Notes: generated by a model not told the origin, from the sequence alone. A DNA stretch of 64,000 nt from Streptomyces bluensis (GCF_014650715.1 NZ_BMVM01000025.1:26028-90027), one strand, 5' to 3'. Counted from the stretch's first letter, positions 8,708 to 17,089 are shown. Program-made: numbers and translations.

Positions 8708-9451
8708 TCACTGGTTCCGCGGTACGTCGAAGTGGGCCGTGGCCAGGACGGAGCCGTCCGCGGCGAGCAGCGTGGCCCCGGACACCGTGTCCGGGGCGAC
8801 CCGCGCGGGGGCTCCCCAGTGCCCCCGGCCGCTGTCGTCGAGGGAGAAGGTCCCGACGCGGAGCGACGTGCCGTCCGTACGCTCCAGCCGGCAGCTGACC
8901 TTCCCGGCCCCCGGGTACCCGTCCCCGCCCCGGGAGCCGGAGCCGGGCCCGTCGTGGCCGAGGTCGACCGACATGTAGACCCAGCCGGGAGATCCGGGGT
9001 AGGCGAAGATCCGGCCCACCGGGTGGTGGTCGGGAGCCAGCAGAGAGGCTTCCAGCAGACCGTGCTCCGAGCCGGTGGCCCCGGCACTCCGCGAGGGGGG
9101 AGCCGCCGGGCCCTCGACGGCCGTGCGGACGGCCCAGCCACCGAAGCCGAACCCGAGGGCGATCACGGCGGCGGCCGTGACGGAGACGACGGCCCGCGGC
9201 TGCCACCGGCGTGCCGACCGGTTCAGGCCGAGCACGTCCGTCACCCGTGTCTCGAAGCCGGCGGGCGGCTCGCTGCCCGGCAGGAGAGCGAGCAGGCCGT
9301 CGCCGACGAGCGTCAGCCGCTCGACGTGCTCCCGGCAGGCGGGGCAGCGGTCCATGTGGGCGATGGCCTCGGCGCGCTCGTGACCGGGGAGGATGCCCAG
9401 CGCCAGCTCCTCGGCGACGGCCCTCAGCCGCTCGCAGTCCCTGTCAGTCAT
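8708..9451 (-). CDS. Anti-sigma factor with zinc-finger ZAS domain
   Basis: 247 residues. An N-terminal zf-HC2/ZAS domain has H32-x3-C36-x2-C39 (HMDRCPACREH), the sigma-binding part. One membrane segment lies near 87-107 (AVVSVTAAAVIALGFGFGGW) and an extracytoplasmic RskA-like domain of about 135 residues follows. It overlaps the end of the ECF sigma gene by 8 bases, so the two are translationally coupled and it very likely restrains that sigma factor until an envelope signal is sensed. Confidence 0.85.
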   Translation of the reverse strand: MTDRDCERLRAVAEELALGILPGHERAEAIAHMDRCPACREHVERLTLVGDGLLALLPGSEPPAGFETRVTDVLGLNRSARRWQPRAVVSVTAAAVIALGFGFGGWAVRTAVEGPAAPPSRSAGATGSEHGLLEASLLAPDHHPVGRIFAYPGSPGWVYMSVDLGHDGPGSGSRGGDGYPGAGKVSCRLERTDGTSLRVGTFSLDDSGRGHWGAPARVAPDTVSGATLLAADGSVLATAHFDVPRNQ

Positions 9452-10082
9452 GATCGGCTCGCTCGGGTCCCAGAACCGTCCGCAGTTTCCCCATCGCCGT
9501 CCTGATGCGTGTCTTCGCCGTGCCGAGGGGTATCCCCTCGAACTCGGAGATCTGCCGTGCGGTCATCCCGTAGATCCCGGCCATGACCACGGCACGTGCC
9601 TGCTCGCGCGGCAGTTCCGCCACCGCCGCCCGCATCCGTGCCGCCGCCTCGTCGGCCAGCGCCCACTGTTCGGGCGTCCGGTTCACCACGCCGAGGAGAG
9701 CGTCGAGGTCCTCGGGGGAGACCGGGGTCGCCCTGCGCGCGCGGACGGCGTCGACCGCCAGGTTGTGCGCGATGGTCCCCAGCCAGGTCCTCACCGATCC
9801 GCGCCGGGTGTCGTAGACCTGCGCATGACGCCAGGCCCGTTCGAAGGTCTGCTGGGCGATGTCCTCGGCGAGCTGGGGGTCGTCGACGACGGCGATGGCG
9901 ATACCGAAGACCATGCGCTGGAACCGGCGGACGAACGCGAGGGCGATCTCCGGGTCGCCCGTCGCCATCCCCGCCAGCAGCGCCTCGTCCGGGACCCGCC
10001 CGAGCGGTAGGCCCAATCTCCGCATACCAGTGCATACGGCGGACCGTGCCGAACGGATTCCCCCGGTTCCACGCGGGATCAC
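9444..10082 (-). CDS. ECF RNA polymerase sigma factor
   Basis: 212 residues. Region 2 is FQRMVFGIAIAVVDDPQLAEDIAQ and on through TWLGTIAHNLAVDAVRAR; region 4 contains LPREQARAVVMAGIYGMTARQISEFEGIP followed by TAKTRIRTAMGKLR. There is no SnoaL-like C-terminal extension. GTG at 10082 is used because GGGAG precedes it; ATG at 10025 is an alternative that would remove 19 residues. It is coupled to the anti-sigma gene and divergent from a cupredoxin gene, which is a natural candidate target. Confidence 0.85.
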   Translation of the reverse strand: MIPRGTGGIRSARSAVCTGMRRLGLPLGRVPDEALLAGMATGDPEIALAFVRRFQRMVFGIAIAVVDDPQLAEDIAQQTFERAWRHAQVYDTRRGSVRTWLGTIAHNLAVDAVRARRATPVSPEDLDALLGVVNRTPEQWALADEAAARMRAAVAELPREQARAVVMAGIYGMTARQISEFEGIPLGTAKTRIRTAMGKLRTVLGPERADHD

Positions 10083-10115
10083 TCTCCCATTCTCCCGCCT
10101 GTTCTTCTGCCTGCC

Positions 10116-10145
10116 GGAAATCCCCTGACGGCGTCCGCCCGTATC
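10116..10145 (+). promoter_or_regulatory. Possible ECF-type promoter before cupredoxin gene
   Basis: GGAAAT at 10116-10121 and CGTATC at 10140-10145, 18 bases apart, within the 99-bp gap between the divergent sigma and cupredoxin genes. The elements resemble ECF -35 and -10 boxes; the spacing is slightly long. This is pattern inference only. Confidence 0.3.
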
Positions 10146-10181
10146 TCAGGGCAGGAACGATTTCTCACGGAGGGCCGAGAC

Positions 10182-10661
10182 ATGGCGACGACGCTCATGA
10201 CGTTCATGCGCAGGGACGTCGGGACCGGGCTGGCCGCCGGAGCACTGGCGGGCATCCTCATGGCGTCCGGAGGCGGAATCGGCAGCGTCGGTGCTTCGGC
10301 GTTGTCGGCCCCGGAGCGGAGCGGCGACCCGGGGACCACCCGGGTGGACGTGAAGCTGGTCGACTTCAAGGTGGAGCCGTCCCGGTCGACGCTGAAGCCC
10401 GGTGTCTACACCTTCGTCGCCAAGAACGCCGGGCATGAGGACCACGCCCTGGAGATCGAGGGCCACGGCACGGACAAGCGCACGCAAGCGCTGGCCCCCG
10501 GCGAGTCGGCGAATCTCACCGTCAAACTGAAGGACGGCAAGTACGAGGCGTACTGCCCCATCGACGCGCACAAGCAGATGGGCATGAAGACGGAGCTCAC
10601 CGTGAGTGGCACCACCTCACAGGGAGGCGGCACCCACACAGCCGAAGGCCATGGCCACTGA
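10182..10661 (+). CDS. Secreted or membrane-anchored cupredoxin
   Basis: 159 residues. An N-terminal hydrophobic stretch (about 14-42) acts as signal or anchor. The cupredoxin domain shows the type 1 copper ligand pattern: H88 in NAGHEDHAL, then C125, H130 and M135 in YCPIDAHKQMGM. The C-terminus is His-rich (EGHGH). It probably carries electrons or binds copper outside the membrane. It overlaps the next gene by 11 bases. A Streptomyces ribosome site, CGGAGGG, lies just upstream. Confidence 0.85.
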   Translation: MATTLMTFMRRDVGTGLAAGALAGILMASGGGIGSVGASALSAPERSGDPGTTRVDVKLVDFKVEPSRSTLKPGVYTFVAKNAGHEDHALEIEGHGTDKRTQALAPGESANLTVKLKDGKYEAYCPIDAHKQMGMKTELTVSGTTSQGGGTHTAEGHGH

Positions 10662-11052
10662 GCGCACGGTCGCGCTCGTCGCCCTGCGGCTGGCCGCGGC
10701 GGTGACGGCTGCGGCCATGGGCGCGATCCACCTCTACCTCTGGTACGAGGGGTACCGGTATCTGCACATCATCGGCCCGCTGTTCCTGCTCAACGGGCTC
10801 GGGGCCGCACTGCTCGTGCTGTCGCTGCTGATCACACCCACCCGCCTCCTGCCCGTCCTCGCGACCCTGGGAACGCTCTTCACGGCCGGCACACTGGCGG
10901 CCCTGATCGTCAGCCTGACCTCGGGTCTCTTCGGTTTCCGGGAGTACCTCGACGCGGATCTGGTCAAGCCGGCCCTCGCCGTGGAAGCCGTGGGGTGCGT
11001 CACGCTGGTGGCGCTGGCGTCGCTGAGCAGACGAGGGCGGCCCGACCGATGA
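10651..11052 (+). CDS. Small four-helix membrane protein
   Basis: 133 residues with four predicted membrane segments: LRLAAAVTAAAMGAIHLYLW, IIGPLFLLNGLGAALLVLSL, LPVLATLGTLFTAGTLAAL and a last one near VEAVGCVTLVALASL. ATG at 10651 lies inside the cupredoxin gene, giving an 11-base overlap and coupled translation. The first segment contains His and Tyr residues (HLYLWYEGYRYLH). It may be a membrane partner of the cupredoxin; the function is unknown. Confidence 0.7.
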   Translation: MATERTVALVALRLAAAVTAAAMGAIHLYLWYEGYRYLHIIGPLFLLNGLGAALLVLSLLITPTRLLPVLATLGTLFTAGTLAALIVSLTSGLFGFREYLDADLVKPALAVEAVGCVTLVALASLSRRGRPDR

Positions 11053-11067
11053 GTTTCCGCGTGCCGG

Positions 11068-11084
11068 CCGGTCCGGCGGACCGG
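11068..11084. terminator. Bidirectional hairpin between convergent genes
   Basis: Perfect 7-bp arms CCGGTCC and GGACCGG with a 3-base loop in the 43-bp gap between the convergent membrane protein and multicopper oxidase genes. No U tract, as is common for Streptomyces. Confidence 0.5.
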
Positions 11085-11095
11085 ACCGTGAGGGC

Positions 11096-12700
11096 TCAGG
11101 CGCGGTAGGCCACGAGCGCCATCATTCCGGCCTCGCCGTGGTACGCGTTGTGGCAGTGCAGCATCCACTGGCCGGGGTTGTCCGCGTCGAAGACGACGGA
11201 CACCTTCTTCCTGGGCAGGACGATGGTGGTGTCCTTGCGCGGGCCGGTGCCGCCGAGTTGGTAGGTGTGGCCGTGCAGGTGCATGGGGTGCCACATGTCG
11301 GTCGTGTTGACGAAGTCGAGGCGGACGCGTTGCCCCTCCTCGACCAGGAGCGGATGCGCGGTCGGGTCGGCCATGTCGAACCTCTTGCCGTTGACGGCCC
11401 AGTCGTACCCGGCCATGGTGCCTGTCAGTTCGACGCGGTGGACCCGGTCGGGCTTCTTCGCCTCCAGCCGTACGTCGTCGGCCGCGCGCAACTGCGAGGC
11501 GGTGACGATCTCGCCGTCGAGTTCCTTCGGCCGTACGGTCGGGCCGGGGGCCTGTCCCGATCCGGTGCGCACCAGGGCCATGCCGCTCGCGTCCTTGCCC
11601 TCGGCGAGTGCGACGAGCGGGAAGACGCCGTCGTCGAGCGTGACGAGGACGTCGTATCGCTCGCCCATGCCGATCAGCAGGGCGTCGACCTGCCGGTGCT
11701 CGACGGGGAAGCCGTCGGTGTGGGTGATGGTCAGCTTGTGGCCGCCGAGCGCCACGCGGTACGCGGTGTCGCCGCCCGCGTTGATGATGCGCAGGCGGAC
11801 ACGCCTGCCGGGCTTGCCGGTGTGGACGGCCGGGTCGGCCGGTATGCGTCCGTTGATCAGGTGGTGCGGGTACCTCACGTCTCCGGCGTCGCCGCCGAGC
11901 AGATCGCTGGTGGCGCCCATGAGCATGAACTTCATCGACATGTCGCCGGACACACCGTCGGACGTGCCGTGACCGGAGGACGCGGACGCCGACGGAGAGG
12001 CGCCCATCGCGCCCATGTCGTGTCCCGACGAGCCGCCCGTACCGCCCATCTCCATGCCGCCCATGCCCTTGCTGAGTTCGGCGAAGGCGTCGTCCGGCGT
12101 CCCGGTCACTCCGTCCAGCCAGTCGTCGAGGACGACGACCCACTCGTCCTCGTACGACAGCGGCTCCTTGGGGTCCTCGACGATCAGCGGGGCGTACAGT
12201 CCGCGGTCGAGCTGGACACCGACGTGAGGGTGGAAGAAGTACGTGCCGGGCGTGTCGGCGATGAACCGGTACGTGAAGCCGGCCCCGGCCCGCACCGCGG
12301 TCTGCGTGACCGGCGGTACGCCGTCCATGTCGCTGCGCAGGGCGAGGCCGTGCCAGTGGATGGACGTCGTGGTCCTGCCGGGCAGTTGGTTGGAGAGCTC
12401 GGCGGCGAGGGTGTCGCCGGCCGTGATCCGGATCTCCTTGCCGGGGGTCCGGCCGCTGAAGGCCCAGGACGTGACCGTGGTGCCGCCGCCCAGATCGAGC
12501 CTGCCGGGGGCGGCGGTCAGGTTGAGGCGGTGCACCCTGCCGGTGCCGCCCCGCTTCTTCTCGGTGCGGGCGACGTGGGAACCGGACGGGCTGAGCAGGG
12601 CAGGGCCGCCGGAGGTGTCGCCGCTGCATGCGGCGAGCATGCCGGTGCCTGCCGCGGCCAGTCCCGCGAGCAGGACAGAGCGGCGGTTGATGCTGTTCAC
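11096..12700 (-). CDS. Multicopper oxidase, Tat-exported lipoprotein
   Basis: 534 residues. The start INRRSVLLAGLAAAGTGML is a Tat signal ending in lipobox LAAC. Copper-binding motifs are in order: HWHG, HPHV, then HPMHLHGH and HCHNAYHGEAGMM near the C-terminus, with the Met as axial ligand of the type 1 site. This is a three-domain laccase/CueO-like layout. A Met/His/Gly/Ser-rich insertion (GMGGMEMGGTGG and on to SSGHGTSDG) sits mid-protein, like the Met-rich copper-binding insert of CueO. Likely role: periphery-side oxidation of Cu(I) or phenolics. GTG at 12700 has GAGGAC upstream. Confidence 0.92.
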   Translation of the reverse strand: MNSINRRSVLLAGLAAAGTGMLAACSGDTSGGPALLSPSGSHVARTEKKRGGTGRVHRLNLTAAPGRLDLGGGTTVTSWAFSGRTPGKEIRITAGDTLAAELSNQLPGRTTTSIHWHGLALRSDMDGVPPVTQTAVRAGAGFTYRFIADTPGTYFFHPHVGVQLDRGLYAPLIVEDPKEPLSYEDEWVVVLDDWLDGVTGTPDDAFAELSKGMGGMEMGGTGGSSGHDMGAMGASPSASASSGHGTSDGVSGDMSMKFMLMGATSDLLGGDAGDVRYPHHLINGRIPADPAVHTGKPGRRVRLRIINAGGDTAYRVALGGHKLTITHTDGFPVEHRQVDALLIGMGERYDVLVTLDDGVFPLVALAEGKDASGMALVRTGSGQAPGPTVRPKELDGEIVTASQLRAADDVRLEAKKPDRVHRVELTGTMAGYDWAVNGKRFDMADPTAHPLLVEEGQRVRLDFVNTTDMWHPMHLHGHTYQLGGTGPRKDTTIVLPRKKVSVVFDADNPGQWMLHCHNAYHGEAGMMALVAYRA

Positions 12701-12796
12701 GATGAGGTCCTCTTCTTGGTGCGTGGGGTGTTCGGGCCGTGTCCGGGCATGGCTCGCACGCGTCACGGGGGACGCGAGGGAGCCGCGGGACACGGC

Positions 12797-13243
12797 CTAG
12801 ATGCGCAGTCGGGAGAGGACGGACAGGTCGGGTGGCCCACGGTTCACGGACCGTGCGATGTCCACACCCGCGACTGTCGCGTGCTCGGCCGGGACGGCCG
12901 GGACCGGCGACTCGGACGGCGTCGCGAGCTGTACGGCGCTCACGCCGGCGGCGGAACACTCCATGGCCATGGAGGAGGGGCAGGCGGCACCGCCGGCGCC
13001 GTGTGCCGCAGTGTGCTGCGCGGCAGCGTCCGGTCCGGTTGAGCCTGCGTGGGTGTGGGCGGCAGAGGCCGAGGTGGGGCCGGGCATGGCGTGCGCTGCG
13101 GGTGCCGACGCCGTCGTGACGGGCGCCCCGGGCAGTTCGTGGTGCACCAGGACGGCGAGCACGGCGCACAGCGTGAGGAGCATGCCGCACAGCCGACGGC
13201 CGGCGATGCCGGTCCGCGACCAGGGCGACTCTCGTACCGTCAT
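12797..13243 (-). CDS. Small His/Met-containing membrane protein, DUF6153-like
   Basis: 148 residues. One membrane segment (LCGMLLTLCAVLAVLVHHE) is followed by a low-complexity Ala/His/Pro extracytoplasmic stretch with HAMPG, HTHAG, QHTAAHG and a Cys/Met patch (CPSSMAMECSAAG). The architecture matches small actinobacterial DUF6153 proteins found by copper genes, and a second such gene lies at 14121-14600. ATG at 13243 is the start because the membrane segment follows soon after. Function unknown; metal binding is inferred from composition. Confidence 0.6.
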   Translation of the reverse strand: MTVRESPWSRTGIAGRRLCGMLLTLCAVLAVLVHHELPGAPVTTASAPAAHAMPGPTSASAAHTHAGSTGPDAAAQHTAAHGAGGAACPSSMAMECSAAGVSAVQLATPSESPVPAVPAEHATVAGVDIARSVNRGPPDLSVLSRLRI

Positions 13244-13376
13244 CGCGAGCGTCCGAACTGTGTGCGGGCGTGGAGAGGGAAAAGGCGGGCCGGTATCCGG
13301 GCTCCGCAGGGCGCGTACGCGGCGGAGCCCGGGCCCACGGTTGGTGGCGCGGCCGAGCGTGGCCGTGCCGGGAGAC

Positions 13377-14024
13377 TCAGAGCCGGTCGAGGATGCTCTG
13401 GAGCTGCTTGACCTCGGCGGACTGGCCCTTGACGATGTCACCGGCCATCTTCACGGCGTCCCCGTTCTTGCCCTTCTTCTGCTCGTCCTTGGCCATGGTG
13501 ATCGCGCCGTTGTGGTGGTCGATCATCATCTGGGCGAACATCTTGTCGAACTCCGTGCCCTTCATGGCCTTGAGGTCCTTCATGTCCGTGTCGGACATCA
13601 TGCCGTCGCCACCGTGGTCCATGCCGGGCATCGACTCCATCGCGGTCGGCTGCTTCCAGGAGCCGAGCCAGCCCTTCATCGTCGCGATCTCGGGATCCTG
13701 GGCCTTCTCGATCTTTCCGACGATGTCCTTGATCTCCGCGTCGGAGGCACGCCCGTCGGCCAGCCGGGCCATCTCCAGGGCCTGCTCGTGGTGCGGGATC
13801 ATCATCTGCGCGAAGGCGACGTCGGCGTCATTGAAGCTCGCGGCCCCGGCGCCGTTCCCGGCGGGCGCCGACTCCGATGCCGAGCTGCTGCCGCTGCCGT
13901 GGTCCATGCCGCCCATGTCGTCGCCCCCACAGGCGGTGAGGAGCAGGACGCCGGCGGTGACGGCGCCCACGGCGGCGATACGGCGGGAGGGGGTGTGGCG
14001 CAGGGCGCGGGTGAAGGAAGTCAT
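13377..14024 (-). CDS. DUF305 lipoprotein
   Basis: 215 residues. Signal peptide ending in lipobox LTAC, a His/Met/Ser linker (MGGMDHGSG), then a DUF305 ferritin-like four-helix domain with the two signature MMIPHHEQA and MMIDHHNGA motifs. Between them is a Met-rich loop, MESMPGMDHGGDGMM. DUF305 proteins are often found with copper-handling genes, as here beside a multicopper oxidase. Likely an extracytoplasmic metal-binding lipoprotein. Confidence 0.88.
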   Translation of the reverse strand: MTSFTRALRHTPSRRIAAVGAVTAGVLLLTACGGDDMGGMDHGSGSSSASESAPAGNGAGAASFNDADVAFAQMMIPHHEQALEMARLADGRASDAEIKDIVGKIEKAQDPEIATMKGWLGSWKQPTAMESMPGMDHGGDGMMSDTDMKDLKAMKGTEFDKMFAQMMIDHHNGAITMAKDEQKKGKNGDAVKMAGDIVKGQSAEVKQLQSILDRL

Positions 14025-14120
14025 GGTTGGTTCACCTCAAGTGTCGGTTCTTGTGGACTGTTCGGGCGTACGCGCATCCGCGGGGTCGCGCCTTGTGCGC
14101 GCCCGCGAGAGCGGTCCGGC

Positions 14121-14600
14121 CTACAGCCGCAGAACTGACAAACGGGCGAGATCGGGTCTGCGTGGCGGGGGATTGGGCCGTATGGCGGCGGCGACCTGGG
14201 CGAGCAGTTCGGCCGGCCGGGCCTGGTCCTGGGCGAAGGCCGACCTGAGGAGCGAGGCGAGTACCCACGCGCCGAACAGGACCGCCACGCACAGCGAGAG
14301 CATGTCCATCGCCATGGCCGGCTGGTGCGTGGTCCGCGTGGCCGGCGAATGTGACGGATCCGCCGGATCTGTCACGTGACGGTCCGCGCCCGCGCCCGGT
14401 GCCGGGGAAGCACTCCCTGGGTCGTGGGCCGCGCCGGCCGGATCCACCGTCATCGCGTGGGACGAGGTGCTCGTCGCGGAGTCGGACGACTCCTGAGGAT
14501 GCCCCATGCTGTGCATCGCGAAGACACCCAGGGCGAGCACCACGACGAGCAGCAGGTGCCCGAGGGCGCCTCCTGCGCGTACGTACCTGCTCGCCTTCAC
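14121..14600 (-). CDS. DUF6153-type small membrane protein
   Basis: 159 residues from GTG at 14600. First membrane segment GHLLLVVVLALGVFAMHSMGH, a long Ser/Thr/His/Pro extracytoplasmic loop (SHSPATRTTHQPAMAMDML), then a second segment LCVAVLFGAWVLASLL and a basic tail. The frame is open to ATG at 14657, but that places coding sequence in the AT-rich divergent promoter region, so I prefer the GTG. It is divergent from the BlaI/M56 pair. Function unknown, with the same general plan as the gene at 12797-13243. Confidence 0.6.
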   Translation of the reverse strand: MKASRYVRAGGALGHLLLVVVLALGVFAMHSMGHPQESSDSATSTSSHAMTVDPAGAAHDPGSASPAPGAGADRHVTDPADPSHSPATRTTHQPAMAMDMLSLCVAVLFGAWVLASLLRSAFAQDQARPAELLAQVAAAIRPNPPPRRPDLARLSVLRL

Positions 14601-14755
14601 CGGAATCCCGTCACTGGTCGTTTTCTGGCACCGCCATATTACTAAGCTGTTTGGCATTGTCGGTGCGGGGGTGGGACGGGCGCACCCGGCGACCTACGAT
14701 GAACCCTCACTGGTGCCGGAGGGTTTGCCGTCCTCCGCAGTCGAGAGGAGCGGCC

Positions 14756-15124
14756 GTGCGTCGGCTGGGGGAGCTGGAGGCCGAGATCATGCACCGCCTG
14801 TGGGCCTGGGGGCGTCCGGCGACCGCACGCGACGTGCTGACGGACATCAACAAGCAGCGGCCCCTTGCCTACAGCACCGTCAAGACCGTGGCCGACATCC
14901 TGCACGGCAAGGGCATGCTCAAGCGGCACAAGGAGGGCAGGGCCTGGGTGTACGAGCCCACGTGCACGCGCCAGCAGTACACGGCGGCCCTGATGCAGGA
15001 GGCCCTCGGCAGCAACCCGGACCCGGCCGGAACCCTCGTCAGTTTCCTCGAACAGATGACGCCGGAGGAGACGGACGCCCTGCGTTCGGCCCTGCGAACG
15101 GTCAGGAGGCGGAGCGAAGCATGA
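14756..15124 (+). CDS. BlaI/MecI/CopY family repressor
   Basis: 122-residue winged helix-turn-helix repressor: LGELEAEIMHRLWAWGRPAT, then DVLTDINKQRPLAYSTVKT as the recognition helix region, and a C-terminal dimer part. GTG at 14756 follows GAGAGGAG. It overlaps the M56 protease gene by ATGA. In known systems the membrane protease cleaves the repressor after sensing beta-lactam. Here no beta-lactamase is near, and the neighbours are copper-envelope genes, so metal or envelope stress may be the signal (inference). Confidence 0.88.
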   Translation: MRRLGELEAEIMHRLWAWGRPATARDVLTDINKQRPLAYSTVKTVADILHGKGMLKRHKEGRAWVYEPTCTRQQYTAALMQEALGSNPDPAGTLVSFLEQMTPEETDALRSALRTVRRRSEA

Positions 15125-16029
15125 CCACAGCCGTCGCGCTGGCCGGATACGCCGTGCTGGTCGGCGTCGCGGTGCCGCCGCTGCTGTCGCGGGCGCGCTG
15201 GGCCCACCGTGCCCCGGTCCTCGCGGTCGCCGCCTGGCAGGGCCTGATGGCGACGTTCGTCATCACCACCACGCTCGCGGTGTACCACCTGGCCATGTCG
15301 GAGCAGCACGCGCGCAACGGCCTCGTCGGGCTGCTCACCGTCTGCGGTCTCGTCACCGGCGCCCCGGCGAGCGGGTCCGCGCCCACCTCGGCCGAGGTCC
15401 TGGCGCTCGCAGCCCCCGCCGTGGTCGTACTGCTGCCTGTCGGCTGGCTCGTGCGCTGTGCCTGGCGGGCGCACCGGGCCCGGCAGCGCCACCTGGACCT
15501 GCTCACTCTCGTCGGTGAGCCGGCACCCGAGTACGGCGCCACCGTCGTCGACCACGACATCCCGGCCGTGTACTGCCTGCCCGGCCGCTTCCGTCGGGTC
15601 GTCGTCACCCGGGGTGCCCTGGCCGCCCTGTCCGAGGACCAGTTGCGGGCCGTGCTGGAACACGAGCGCGCGCACATCCAGGGCAGGCACCATCTGCTCC
15701 ACCTGTTGGCCGACGCGTTCGCCCGCGCCTTCCCCGGTCTGCCGCTTGCCCGCCATGCCAAGGAGCAGACGGCGCTGCTGGTGGAGATGATCGCGGACGA
15801 CCGCGCCCTGCGCTTCCACCGGCGAGAGGTGCTGGCCGCCGCGATGTGCGAAGTGGCAGCCGGCCGGGTGCCGCAGACGGCTCTGGGAGCCGGAGGGACC
15901 GGCGCACTGATCCGGCTCCGGCGGGTTCTCACCCCGCAGCCCCGCCCGCACCGCGTGACACGGCTGGGCGTCGTGGCGGCCACGGCCGCCGCGCCGCTTC
16001 TCCCCCTGCTCGTCGCCTGCGGACCCTGA
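15121..16029 (+). CDS. M56 family membrane metalloprotease (BlaR1/MecR1-like)
   Basis: 302 residues with membrane segments near 4-22, 33-55, 92-112 and at the C-terminus. The zinc protease motif is H181-E-R-A-H185 in LEHERAHIQG, followed by ADDRALRF as the likely third-ligand region. There is no C-terminal penicillin-binding sensor domain, so it is the short form. Coupled to the BlaI-type repressor, which is the probable substrate. Confidence 0.85.
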   Translation: MTTAVALAGYAVLVGVAVPPLLSRARWAHRAPVLAVAAWQGLMATFVITTTLAVYHLAMSEQHARNGLVGLLTVCGLVTGAPASGSAPTSAEVLALAAPAVVVLLPVGWLVRCAWRAHRARQRHLDLLTLVGEPAPEYGATVVDHDIPAVYCLPGRFRRVVVTRGALAALSEDQLRAVLEHERAHIQGRHHLLHLLADAFARAFPGLPLARHAKEQTALLVEMIADDRALRFHRREVLAAAMCEVAAGRVPQTALGAGGTGALIRLRRVLTPQPRPHRVTRLGVVAATAAAPLLPLLVACGP

Positions 16030-16079
16030 CCCCGGGAGTGACTCTGGCGGATTGGCGCCGCGATGGCCCGGTACGGCCG

Positions 16080-16910
16080 CTACACGACCATCATCAGCAG
16101 CATGGCCGACATGGTTCCGCCCATGCCGATGTGCGCGGCGAGGGCCGCCTCCGGCGCGGCGCCGGCCCTGCGACGGCGGCCCCCGTGACGACCTCGTTCC
16201 GTCGCGCGGGCCTTGTCCCACACGGAGAGCGTCAGCGACACCAGGAACACGACGACCGTGTCCGGCATGGTGAGCAGCCAACGGCCCCAGCCGCCGCGCC
16301 GACCGCTCTCGCGGCCTCCGGGGAGCCCGTTCCCGGAGGTGACGCGGACGCGTGCCCATACGGACGCGGCGATCGACAGCAGGAAATAGGCGGCCAGGGC
16401 GGCGATCAGGATGCGCCAGACGGACGACGACGATGCCTCGGCCCCGACGGCCGAGCCATGGGCGTCGCTACCGGCCATGTCCATCCCCGGCATGGACTCC
16501 ATCCCCGGCATGGACTCCATGCCGGGCATGGCGCCGTGGCCCAGTGCGAGCACCGGACCGGACGACGTGGTGGTCATCGCCAAGGTCATGATCACCATGC
16601 CGGCGCTGCCGACGATGAGGTGCACCCAGCGGCGGCCCTGCTTCCAGCCGCGTTCCCGTGTGTGCCGGACGGCCATCGCGACGGCGCCGAGCCCGAGGAG
16701 AGCGAACACGACCGCCCACCACATGCCGGACCCCGCGTACCAGGCGGCCGTCGCGGGCAGGGCCATCGCGGCCATGCACAGCCCCATCAGCAGGTCACCG
16801 CCCGCCGCGAACCTGGTGCCGCCGCTGGTCGTCATCACCCGGACCGCGCTGACGGCCGCGACCAGAGCGGCGACCGTCGCGATGGACCAGCTCAGAGCCA
16901 GAGTTCCCAT
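16080..16910 (-). CDS. DUF5134 membrane protein with Met-rich loop
   Basis: 276 residues with five or six membrane segments, for example GDLLMGLCMAAMALPATAAW, MWWAVVFALLGLGAVAMAV and ILIAALAAYFLLSIAASVW. Between segments lies MPGMESMPGMESMPGMDM, a Met-rich repeat of the kind that binds Cu(I), encoded by two perfect 18-bp repeats at 16483-16518. ATG at 16910 follows GGAAGG. It ends convergent with the M56 gene. Membership in DUF5134 is from the general pattern; a role in copper uptake or buffering is inferred. Confidence 0.65.
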   Translation of the reverse strand: MGTLALSWSIATVAALVAAVSAVRVMTTSGGTRFAAGGDLLMGLCMAAMALPATAAWYAGSGMWWAVVFALLGLGAVAMAVRHTRERGWKQGRRWVHLIVGSAGMVIMTLAMTTTSSGPVLALGHGAMPGMESMPGMESMPGMDMAGSDAHGSAVGAEASSSSVWRILIAALAAYFLLSIAASVWARVRVTSGNGLPGGRESGRRGGWGRWLLTMPDTVVVFLVSLTLSVWDKARATERGRHGGRRRRAGAAPEAALAAHIGMGGTMSAMLLMMVV

Positions 16911-17089
16911 CTCCGCCCTTCCTCGTTCGTCCCGCTGAGCACTCGGGAGCTGCTTGACTGCTAGGCCTCTTAGTACGTGACGGGCCGAGGGATCGCTCAG
17001 GGAACGTGCGGTATTCGCCCAGGACTTGCCCATACGGGAGCGGGGCGGGCGAAGCCCCTGGACGGTGGTGGGGGAAACGAGCGCTCTGC

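Noticed and set aside
14636..16985. TACTAAG near 14640 and CTAAGAGGCCTAG near 16965 as shared BlaI sites
   Set aside because: Only the core TACTAAG is shared; the second half of the dyad is missing at the first site, so a common operator cannot be supported.
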